Part shown: in pieces, positions 46,230 through 56,706 of the stretch
Numbering within the stretch: the first letter of the stretch is position 1
Layout: every line of letters starts with the position of its first letter
Source of the DNA: Sorghum bicolor
Lineage: Eukaryota > Streptophyta > Magnoliopsida > Poales > Poaceae
Direction: 5' to 3'
DNA length: 64,000 nucleotides
NCBI RefSeq assembly: GCF_000003195.3
Contig: NC_012876.2
Span: forward strand, 5,023,306-5,087,305
Made by a program: the position numbers and the translations under genes
The notes under the pieces: generated by a model
The model's input: only the letters and a program-made list of their open reading frames with translations
The model's database searches: none
Told to the model about the DNA's origin: nothing

Positions 46230-47560
46230 ATGTATTGTTTCTTAATAAGGACCAACATGCAAAATCACAAAGGTATCCATGCTAGTTTTTGGTACTAGCT
46301 AGCATTATTAGAACTAGTAGTGCTAAAGTTGTCACTACCGGATCCAGTCTTGACTTCCCCGAGTGCACCTGGGCCTTCCCCAAGTGCATTTGATACTAGG
46401 GGAAGCCGCTGCTTCATGTAGTGACAGTGATATATCATCCTTTCACTGCAGAGAACTGCAGGGTTCTACCGGACCCAATTACGGTAGTGATGTTAGGTTC
46501 AGATCCCCCACAGTGACCCATTGATCTATACTCCGTACTATTGTACAAAGATACTTCAGCTTTATACTAACATATTTACTGGAAATGATTATGGTTAAAG
46601 AAGAGAAAGGTAAAAGAGACCTAGATCTTACTAAGATCCTCTAATAAATCTTTAATTTACTCCCCACAACGAGACCCAAACAACCTATATATTATCACCT
46701 TTTAGCCTACTGTTATTAACGGAAACCAAATTAATCAAAAAGCAGTGTGAAAGAGACTTGGACGTGACACGGGTTATATATATTTATATGTGTGCGTGCA
46801 CTGTATACATACCTGTTGATTGAATTGATTAAGTTTATTGCATTGTGTGCAACGCAACATTGATTGATTAATTAGCTGTCTAATTAAGTTGACCAACTGC
46901 CCTAGTAGCTACCTAATCATTAAAAGGATATAGAAATGGTAGCTGGTCATAGTTTTATTATACTACGCAATGTGTCATTTTCACCTTATTGATCAAGTTG
47001 TATGTAGATCGTGACAAGATGGATAATATATATATTCGTATAATATATGCAAATAAAGGCCAGCTCGAGGGTCATGATACATACACCAACTAATGAAAGA
47101 AAAAGCAATTTCGTCGTAACTTATTACTTTGGTGCACTAACATCATCAGCGGAAGAAAAGAGGGGAGGACAGATTGTCGCTTAGTGGTGGTGGCTTACTT
47201 TATTAGCTGAAAGATAAATGAACAATGAAAGCATATACCTCACATGCATATATCACTGGTGGGTCCCCATGGTGGTTAGATGAGCAAAATCAAGGGCGTT
47301 ATTTAATTTATTAATAATCGAAGATGGCCAGGGGCATGTTTTGGACTTAACACGAAATTAGTTCATTGTCTAGCCTGGTGTGAAATCCTGTACTCTCTCC
47401 GTTGCAAATTATATGTCGCTTTAAGTTATGGCAGAAAGTATTGTTGACTAATTTATTGTGAGAGAAAAATATTGCTAAATTACTGGCAGATTCGGCTGAT
47501 AAGTCCAAACGAACAAGTATCTTTGTTCTCGGCTCCATATCATACCTCAGCAATGTTAGG
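46230..47560. other. Intergenic; possible small CACTA remnant
   Basis: 46335-46489 has CACTACCGGATCC and an end-like ATTACGGTAGTG, suggestive of a tiny CACTA-derived remnant, but the flanking triplets differ. 47350-47540 contains AAGTCCAAACGAACAAG, similar to ends of common grass MITEs. No gene is supported. Confidence 0.35.
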
Positions 47561-48468
47561 TGTTAGAGTAATTGGGCCAGGCCCATTCTAATAATTCAAT
47601 AAAACCTCAAAGGCCCACAAGTAGTGTTAGTTGCAAAAGTGATTAGTACCAAATGGATTAATCACTAGCAAGACAATCAGCTTAAATAGTGAGCCTTAGG
47701 ATGCACCAATAGACAAGTTGAGGAGGAGAACAGGGAAGCCACACGCGCGCGCCGCCGCCGAGCCGAGCCGCCCGCCCGCGCGACGAGGCCGTGGGCTGGC
47801 ATGGCATGGCCGGCCCCGCCAGCTGCTCAACCGCCAACTCCCAACCATTTTGTCCAGGTTCATCCCCCCGAACAGGGTAACGGGTGGGAGCCGACAGGGG
47901 CGTGCCTATATAAAGGCCCTTGTCTGCACACTAGGGTTTTATCCCTTTGGTGTCCATCTCTCTTCTCCAGCCGTCACCTTCACTTGAGCTCGAGCTGCCG
48001 TGCTGCATCTCCAACCAGAGCCTCTGCGAGTACAGAGGACTCTGGTAGCAGGCCTCCGGAACTTCTCCCGTCAAGCGTACTCTGCTCGGGGTAGGCGGGA
48101 AATTAAGTTTTTGGGGAGCACCTTCCGGTGCGACTGCTTCCTGTTGTCCCAACGTGACTGGGACTACTTCACCTTCTGCTACCGGGAATGACGCCACCAA
48201 CGACAACATCGCAGGAGGCGGTAGCGACGTCAACATGACTGGTGGCTCACTTTCCGCGCGTACCGGAAGTGCCACGCTAGGGTATAATGCTAATACTCTC
48301 TATGTGCTTTACTTTGTTACTGTAGTTCTATTACTTCGCATAAAATGTTTTGCTGGAAGTAGTAGCAGTAGCAAATATGAAGTTGTCGCTTGTATTATAC
48401 TTGTGTTAGTATATTGGTTATCGTTTTTATGGAATAATGCATGGTGTAAAATGACTAAATATCCAACA
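47561..48468 (+). repeat. Left LTR of the copia element (about 908 bp)
   Basis: Starts TGTTAGAG. It contains a GC-rich CGCGCGCGCCGCCGCC block, a TATA box CTATATAAAGG at about 47906, and a long downstream part shared with the right LTR up to 48463. The end is set by loss of homology. An alternative reading is that the LTR is shorter, with its end before TGGTAGCAGG at 48043 as a weak primer site. Confidence 0.7.
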
Positions 48469-51400
48469 TTCCAAAAACTTAATAGGTCATTTTCATCTGC
48501 TAGCTTTGCTGCATTCATGAGGCCACCACCTTTAAAGGATGGTGGATCCAACTATAAGATATGGCGATCTCGTTGCACGTTGTGGCTTACCGCTATGCGC
48601 TGTGAGCATGCTATCAGGGGAAGGCGCACGGAACCGCCTCTTTCTCCTGAGGAAGAGAGCAAGTTCTGTGAGGCGGATAACCTGCTCAAGCTATCGCTCA
48701 TTAGCGTGATAGATGAGGGTATGGTACCACTGTACATGGACATGCCTACGGGCAAGGACATGTGGGATGCACTGCAGGCCAAGTTCGGAGTTCGTGACGC
48801 TGGCAGTGAGCTGTACCTCATGGAGCAGTTCTATGACTACAAGATGGTCGATGACCGTTCAGTGGTAGAACAAGCTCATGAGATACAGATGCTAGCCAAG
48901 GAGCTTGAGAACAACAAGTGTGTGCTTCCCCACAAGTTTGTGGCTGACGGTATTATCGCTAAGCTGCCACCTACTTGGAGGGACTTTGCTACATCTCTCA
49001 AGCACAGGAGGCAAGAGTTCAGTGTGACTGATCTAGTTGCTTCTCTCAGTGTTGAGGAGAATGCGAGGGCAAAGGACACACGTGGCAAGAAAGTGCAGAC
49101 CGAGGGAGGCACTAGCGCCAATTTGGTGCAGAGGAGGGACCCTCAGTCCTTCCGCAACAGGAAAAACAAGAACAAGAATCCCAACGTGAGACCACAACCT
49201 CAAGCTTTCAAGAAGAAGGCAAACAAAGAGAAGAAAGGTGGTTGTTGCTTTGTGTGCGGTAGCACTGATCACTGGGCAAAAGAGTGCCCGGACCGCAAGG
49301 ATAAGCAGCAAAAGAAGACAGCCAACATAGTTGTTAGCGAGGCTGGAGGATCTGGGTATGGTAATTATATACCAACAACTCTTTCAGTTTGTCACTCTCC
49401 CGATTGGTGGGTTGACACAGGGGCTAATATACATGTATGCGCTGACCGCTCTTTGTTCTCTTTGTACCAGGAAGGACGAGGTGCCTCCCTGCTGATGGGA
49501 AACGGTACACATGCGGTTGTTCATGGTGTTGGTACGGTCAATCTGAAGTTTACTTCGGGGAAGACCGTGCAGCTGAAGAACGTGCAGCATGTCCCTTCCA
49601 TAAAGAAGAATCTCGTCAGCGGGTCCCTAATGTGTAGGGATGGTTTCAAACTTTCTTTTGAGTCCAGTAAGTGTGTTGTATCGAGATATGGAACATTTGT
49701 TGGTAAGGGATATGAGAACGGAGGCTTGTTCCGCTTTTCTTTGATGGATTCTTGTAATGTCGTGAACCATGTGAGACATGATGATGATTGTAATATTTGG
49801 CATTCTCGACTTTGCCATATCAATGTTGGATGTATGACGCGCTTAGCTAAAATGAGTTTAATTCCTAAATTCGATTGGGTCCAAGGTTCTAAGTGCCATG
49901 CTTGTGTGCAAGCAAAGCAACCTCGCAAACCTCACAAGTTTGTAAAAGAGGCGAGGAACACGGCACCACTAGACCTCATTCATTCTGACTTATGCGAAAT
50001 GAATGGCGTGTTGACCAAAGGCGGCAAGAAATATTTCATGACACTCATCGATGATAGTACTAGATTTTGCTATGTGTACCTCTTAAAAACAAAAGATGAA
50101 GCATTGCACTACTTCAAAATCTATAAAGCCGAAGTTGAAAATCAACTTGAAAAGAAAATCAAACGGTTGCGGTCCAATCGCGGGGGTGAATACTTTTCAA
50201 AGGAATTCGATTCATTCTGTGAGAAACATGGGATTATTCATGAGAGGACACCTCCTTTCTCCCCCCAATCCAATGGGATTGCCGAAAGAAAGAATCGCAC
50301 ACTAACTGACTTGGTCAACGCCATGTTAGACATTGCGGGACTTTCCAAGGAATGGTGGGGTGAGGCTATATTGACCGCAAGTCATGTCCTGAATAGAGTT
50401 CCTACAAAGAATAAAGAGAAAACACCATTCAAGGAATGGGAAAAGAAGAGACTAACTCTCTCATACCTACGAACTTGGGGTTGCTTGGCCAAAGTGAATG
50501 TGCTATTCAACAAGAAGCGCAAACTTGGACCAAAGACTGTAGATTGTGTCTTTCTCGGATACGCAATAAACAGCGTAGGCTACAGATTTTTAGTTGTGAA
50601 ATCTAGAGTCCCCGACATGAGGGTCGGCGGAATATTTGAATCCACAGATGCAACATTCTTCGAGAATGAATTTCCTATGAGAGGAAATGTACCAAGCACA
50701 TCTAGTGAGGGAGCTCCTGATGCTCCTGATACTTTTGTGCCAGTGGAGTACACTGAACAACCCACTACTGAAAGTCTTGAGGAGGAAAATGACGGAGTCG
50801 CTCGAAAGAGTAAGAGACCAAGGATTGCAAAATCCTTTGGTGATGACTTTGCCATATATCTCGTGGACGACACTCCAACAACCATTAAAGAGGCATTTTC
50901 CTCTCCTCACGCTGACTATTGGATGGAAGCGATACGGAGTGAGATGGATTCAATTATGTCCAATAGTACTTGGGAAGTGGTTGATCGTCCGTATGGTTGC
51001 AAACCTATAGGATGTAAGTGGGTGTTCAAGAAAAAGCTTAGGCTTGATGGTACAATAGAAAAGTACAAGGCTAGGCTTGTGGCCAAGGGTTACACCCAAA
51101 AGGAAGGCGAGGATTTCTTTGACACCTACTCACCTGTGGCCCGATTGACTACAATTCGAGTACTACTTGCCTTGGCAGCCTCTCATGGTCTTCTCGTTCA
51201 TCAGATGGACGTGAAGACTGCTTTCCTAAATGGAGAGTTAGAAGAGGAGATCTACATGGATCAGCCTGATGGGTTCATAGTAGAAGGTCAAAGGGGCAAG
51301 GTGTGTAAATTATTGAAGTCTTTGTATGGCCTAAAACAAGCTCCTAAACAATGGCACGCAAAGTTTGATAAGACAATGACGTCAGTAGGCTTTGTTGTCA

Positions 51401-52381
51401 ATGAGGCCGACAAATGTGTCTACTACCGTTTTGGTGGAGGAGAAGGAGTAATCCTGTGCCTATATGTGGATGACATCCTAATATTTGGCACGAACCTCAA
51501 TGTGATTGAGGAAGTCAAAAACTTTCTGTCCAAGAACTTTGACATGAAAGACTTGGGAGTGGCCGATGTGATTTTAAACATTAAGCTACAAAAGGGAGAA
51601 AATGGTGGGGTTACTCTTGTGCAGTCCCACTATGTTGAAAAGATTCTTAAGTCGCTTTGGCTACAGTGACTGTAAACCCGTGTCCACTCCCTATGATCCA
51701 AGTCTAATTCTGAGAAAGAACAAAAGGATCATGAGAGACCAATTGAGGTACTCCCAAATCATTGGCTCACTAATGTACCTAGCCAGTGCAACAAGACCTG
51801 ACATTTCATACGCTGTGAGCAAGTTGAGCCGGTTTGTATCAAACCCGGGAGATGATCATTGGCGTGCTCTTGAGAGAGTAATGCGGTATCTAAAGGCAAC
51901 CGCAAGCTATGGCATACACTGGAGGGTTTCAGTGATGCAAATTGGATATCTGATGCTGACGAGTTAAAAGCCACCACTGGGTATGTGTTTACCCTTGCGG
52001 GTGGTGCTATTTCCTGGAAGTCTTGCAAGCAGACCATCATCACGAGGTCAATTATGGAAGCAGAACTTGCAGCACTAAACACCGCCACTGTTGAAGCCGA
52101 ATGGCTTCGAGAACTCCTCATGGATTTGCCGGTGGTTGGAAAACCTGTGCCCGCCATCTCCATGAACTGTGATAATCAAAGTGAACAGTTCTAAGGATAA
52201 CCTAAAGACCACAAGGCATGTAAAGCGGCGCTTAAAGTCTGTCAGAAAATTGAGAAACTCCAGAGTGATAGAGCTGGACTATGTCCACACGTCTAAAAAT
52301 CTGGCAGATCAATTCACCAAGGGGCTGTCACGTAATGTGATAGACAGTGGATCGGTTGAGATGGGACTGAGACCCACTTAA
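48154..52381 (+). pseudogene. Copia gag-pol polyprotein, frameshifted
   Basis: A single frame runs 48154-51669; an in-frame ATG at 48450 or 48517 is likelier to be the original gag start. Visible in order: a gag domain (about 48530-49080), a CCHC knuckle CCFVCGSTDHWAKECP at about 49243, a protease active site WWVDTGA near 49405, an integrase zinc region at about 49796-49915, an integrase core at about 49970-50400, and reverse transcriptase with YVDD near 51463. The RNase H part continues in other frames (from about 51655, again from about 51925, and again near 52170) to a stop at 52381. At 50174-50176 the motif RSNRGGEY has Asn where the family has its second catalytic Asp, so the integrase is also expected to be inactive. 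The element can no longer encode a full polyprotein. Confidence 0.85.
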
Positions 52382-52927
52382 GTTTGCTATAGTGGTAACC
52401 TGCTCTATGTGATCGGAGATCCCATGAATTAGAGTGGTGAAACAAGCTATGAGTAGACTAAGGGAAAAGACCCTTGACTAAGGTCCCAATCTTTCAGATA
52501 TGCATTTCTTTTCCAAGCTGTAAGGAAGGATGGCATATGCCTTAATGTGATCCAAGTGGCTTATTTGAGCAGGGATGTCGGCCTACAGGACATCCTAAAA
52601 GGAACACACCTATGTGAGTTAGACTGCTGGTCCCAATCTATGAGATTTGGGTGATCTCTAGATACTCACGAGAAGGCACGGAGTTTGACTTATATGCTCC
52701 ACCCGAGGAGGTGCTCTAGGCAGCCTTGTATCGGTAAAGAATTTGAGTGAACCTCATTTCACACAAAACTGTCAATTCAAGGCATAGTCCATTGATCAGT
52801 TGTGAATGAGTGTAAGCTCCTTTTCTAGATGGAAGTTCAACTTAACAGTCTCCATCGAAACACCGGTATATCAAACAAGCTCAAAACTGAAGGCATTAAC
52901 TGTGTACCTTTGACGTTTGGTGGGGAT
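52382..52927 (+). other. Copia 3' untranslated part up to the polypurine tract
   Basis: Non-coding sequence between the last RNase H frame and the 3' LTR. It ends in a purine-rich GGTGGGGAT at 52919-52927, the expected plus-strand primer site. Confidence 0.6.
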
Positions 52928-54212
52928 TGTTAGAGTAATTGGGCCAGGCCCATTCTAATAATTCAATAAAACCTCAAAGGCCTACAATTAGTGTTAGTTG
53001 CAAAAGTGATTAGTACCAAATAGATTAATCACTAGCAAGGCAATCAACTTAAATAGTGAGCCTTGGGATACTCCAATAGACAAGTTGAGGAGGAGAACAG
53101 GGAAGCCACACGCGCGCGCCGCCGCCGCCGCCGAGCCGAGCCGCGCCGCGCGCGCGCGTCGGGCCGTGGGCGTGGGCGTGGGCTGGCTGGCATGGCATGG
53201 CCCGGGCTAGGCTAGGTGGGGTTTTGCTACTCGGCCCAACCGAGAGAAAACCCTAGCCGCCGCAGTCCAACGGACAAAGGGGGAAACCCTAGCCGCCAAC
53301 TCCCAACCACTTTGTCCAGGTTCATCCCCCCCGGACAGGGTAACGGGTGGGAGCCGGCTGAGGCCGTGGGCGTGGGCTGGGCTGGCATGGCCGGCCCAGG
53401 CTAGGCTAGGTGGGGTTTTGCTACTCGGCCCAACCGAGAGAAAACCGGCTGGCTGGCATGGCATGGCATGGCTGGCCCAGGCTAGGCTAGGTGGGGTTTT
53501 GCTACTTGGCCCAACCGAGAGAAAACCCTAGCCGCCGCAGTTCAATGGACAAAGGGGGAAACCCTAATCGCCAACTCCCAACCACTTTGTCCAGGTTCAT
53601 CCCCCCCCCGGACAGGGTAACGGGTGGGAGTCGACAGGGGCGCGCCTATATAAAGGCCCTTGTCGGCACACTAGGGTTTTATCCCTTTGGTGTCCATCTC
53701 CCTTCTCCAGCCGTCACCTTCACTTGAGCTCGAGCTGCTGTGCTGCATCTCCGACCAGAGCCTCTGCGAGTACAGAGGACTCTGGTAGCAGGCCTCCGGA
53801 ACTTCTTCCGTCAAGCGTATACTCTGCTCGGGGTAGGCGGGAAATTAAGTTTTTGAGGAGCACCTTCCGGTGCGACTGCTTCCTGTTGTCCCAACGTGAC
53901 TGGGACTGCTTCACCTTCTGCTACCGGGAATGTCGCCACCAACGACAACACCGCAGGAGGCGGTAGCGACGTCAACATGACTGGTGGCTCACTTTCCGCG
54001 CGTACCGGAAGTGCCACGCTAGGGTATAATGCTAATACTCTCTATGCGCTTTACTTTGTTACTGTAGTTCTATTACTTCGCATAAAATGTTTTGCTGGAA
54101 GTAGTAGCAGTAGCAAATATAAAGCTGTCACTTGTATTATACTTGTGTTAGTATATTGGTTATCGTTTTTATAGAATAATGCATGGTGTAAAATGACTAA
54201 ATATCCACAACA
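52928..54212 (+). repeat. Right LTR of the copia element, expanded (about 1285 bp)
   Basis: Matches the left LTR but is about 380 bp longer. Extra copies of a GC-rich unit (GCTAGGCTAGGTGGGGTTTT with CTCGGCCCAACCGAG) begin near 53206, 53401 and 53481. A TATA box recurs at about 53647. About nine differences from the left LTR can be counted in the first 155 bases, so the insertion is not recent. Confidence 0.8.
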
Positions 54213-55140
54213 TAGGTACTCCTATGTGTGTCGTCGAGAGGTGCAGATTGTTTAACGAAATGTGAGTGCTTGGCAGCACCTTTTTTTTCTTCTCAGCGAT
54301 GACGATGAGCAAATTGCATGGCCGATGTGATGTACCGATGTAGTAGTACACTTACATACCTGCATGTGCAGATTATCCATATCTAATAAGAACAGGCAGG
54401 TCATATATATCATCATTTTACATAGGAGTACTATACTGTCGTGCTGCATCTCCGACCAGAGCCTCTGCGAGTACAGAGGACTCTGGTAGCAGGCCTCCGG
54501 AACTTCTTCCGTCAAGCGTATACTCTGCTCGGGGTAGGCGGGAAATTAAGTTTTTGAGGAGCACCTTCCGGTGCGACTGCTTCCTGTTGTCCCAACGTGA
54601 CTGGGACTGCTTCACCTTCTGCTACCGGGAATGTCGCCACCAACGACAACACCGCAGGAGGCGGTAGCGACGTCAACATGACTGGTGGCTCACTTTCCGC
54701 GCGTACCGGAAGTGCCACGCTAGGGTATAATGCTAATACTCTCTATGCGCTTTACTTTGTTACTGTAGTTCTATTACTTCGCATAAAATGTTTTGCTGGA
54801 AGTAGTAGCAGTAGCAAATATAAAGCTGTCGCTTGTATTATACTTGTGTTAGTATATTGGTTATCGTTTTTATAGAATAATGCATGGTGTAAAATGACTA
54901 AATATCCACAACATAGGTACTCCTATGTGTGTCGTCGAGAGGTGCAGATTGTTTAACGAAATGTGAGTGCTTGGCAGCACTTTTTTTTCTTCTCAGCGAT
55001 GACGATGAGCAAATTGCATGGCCGATGTGATGTACCGATGTAGTAGTACACTTACATACCTGCATGTGCAGATTATCCATATCTAATAAGAACAGGCAGG
55101 TCATATATATCATCATTTTACATAGGAGTACTATACTGTC
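53740..55140. repeat. 701-bp tandem duplication spanning LTR end and flank
   Basis: Copy A is 53740-54440 and copy B is 54441-55140. Each holds the last 470 or so bases of the right LTR plus about 228 bases of flanking DNA that ends CTATACTGTCG. The copies are almost identical: one base of a T-run near 54289 and a few substitutions differ. The junction joins flank directly to LTR interior. The duplication therefore happened after the retrotransposon had inserted. Confidence 0.9.
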
Positions 55141-55141
55141 G

Positions 55142-56706
55142 TACTGTATATCTTGCACTAGCTGGGGCACCATCTAATCCAATAACTAATGACGCGGCTT
55201 CAAATATTTCTTTCTAATCAAATTATAAATATTGCTCTGGTGGAAATTAACTTTGCAATCGTCAGAGCTAGCGGATGCATCATGCATGGTAGGTAGGAGT
55301 AAATCACACACGTACAGGCGCAGCAGTAGTGGTTGTTTTGTTTTGCTGCTGAACTCTGACCATACTCTAGGTAGAGAGCAGTAGTAGCAGGCATCAAAGG
55401 AGCGAGGTCTTGGTCCTGGTCCTGTTTGGATTGCGCGTGCGTGCGGGACTGCGGGGGCTTTCTGCATGGATACGTGTGGCACCTGTGCATGTGCGCGGGC
55501 GTGCGTGCGAGCGGGAGATGGGAGGCACGTAGGCCTGGAGGTGTCGGCCACGAGGGTACTCCAGGATCGATGCTCGCCTCGGGACTCGCCGCCATCCATC
55601 ACTCACTCTCTGTGCAGTGCAGTGCAGGAGAGACTGCAATGATCTCGCGAGCTGCAGCAGGCAGCAGCGCCCCCGCAGATCCCGGGCGGGGCAGCACCTG
55701 CACCTGCACCTGCACCTGCCCGCCCGCCGTCCAATCGCTACCGGTCAAGTCGACCACAGCTCGATGGCGATGGTGGCGTTGGCGTCGCCGCTGGCATGGC
55801 ATCGATCAGCACGGCATGGCCGCGCGTGTGCGTGCGTGCGCGCCTGCCTGTATTTGCGGCAGCACCGGTCAGTGCGCCCCCATGTACAGTACACATGCAT
55901 GCATGTGCCTCTACCTCTACCTAAGCAAGTGCAGTGCAGTGCAGGTAGGCACTACCCACGGCTGCCATGCCGTCGTGCTTCGTGCGCGCCCCCATGGCCA
56001 TGTGCATGCCTCCGCCGTCGACTCCGACGCACGCACGCACTCCCCTCCATCCTCTTGCCCTTTCCTGCCGACCATGCTTGCTACTTACTCTTACTGTTAC
56101 TGCTCATGGATGTCAGTCGTTACCTCCATACCAATCAATGCAAAAATGTCGTTATCCCTATATATAGCTTTTTCGGAAACAAGTTAATAATAGAAGGGAG
56201 CGAGAAGACTGCTGCCCTACAAGGAGCCGAAGCTAAAATGAAGCCTCCAATTTGGGATCAAATGGTGGTAAAAATGATCTTCACTACCATAGTCTCTTGC
56301 GTAAAAATGATTATAATGAAACCAATAAATATACCTTCCTGGACAAGTGATTAAGCAAAAGGTGGCTAACAAAATGAATTGTTCCAGGATTCATATGTTA
56401 GCGAGAGTACTATATATAGTATAAATTTAATTATCAATAGGTCACTTCATTCTCAAATCAAACCCTGAATAATCTTAGAAAGGACTCTGCTTGCTTGCTT
56501 TGGGTGGTGCGGAATATGACATAGATATGCAGCACTAGTGGACATGACAATAAGATAAGCATTATTATGCCTTGCATAAGAATCTATGCTCCAAGCAAAG
56601 ACAATTGTATTTTGGGATTCATCCCTGAGTTATGGACAAGCGCCAACTCATCTCGTAGAGATGCACACGAAGGGTGCATGCGCGTTTTTGTTATCAAAAG
56701 GCTATA
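55142..56706. other. Intergenic with a CpG-rich block, no supported gene
   Basis: 55400-56060 is GC-rich, with CACCTG repeats near 55697 and many TGCATG and GCAGTGCAG motifs. It yields overlapping frames of up to about 250 codons on the plus strand. These are low-complexity, mutually exclusive and match no family. The block could be a promoter or CpG island of an undetected gene, but no exon structure was found. Confidence 0.4.

Larger units (their letters stand above)
47561..54212 (+). mobile_element. Ty1-copia LTR retrotransposon, degenerate
   Basis: Direct repeats starting TGTTAGAGTAATTGGGCC at 47561 and 52928 enclose a gag-pol region in copia order (gag, protease, integrase, reverse transcriptase, RNase H). 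A purine-rich TTTGGTGGGGAT precedes the 3' LTR. Homology between the two repeats ends at ATATCCA, just before AACA. If the LTRs are TGTT...AACA, the flanking TAGG (47557-47560 and 54213-54216) is a 4-base candidate duplication. No normal tRNA-primer site follows the left LTR. Confidence 0.85.

Noticed and set aside
48043..48052. TGGTAGCAGG as a copia primer-binding site
   Set aside because: It resembles the usual TGGTATCAGA but lies inside the repeated sequence, present in both LTR copies; kept only as an alternative boundary.
53896..54875. Two 92-codon frames repeated in tandem
   Set aside because: They are the LTR sequence and its duplicate, ending at a TAG where the left LTR has TGG; not independent genes.
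55426..56354. 253- and 245-codon overlapping frames
   Set aside because: They overlap in different frames, contain Cys/His/Thr low-complexity runs from CACCTG-type repeats, and match no family I know.
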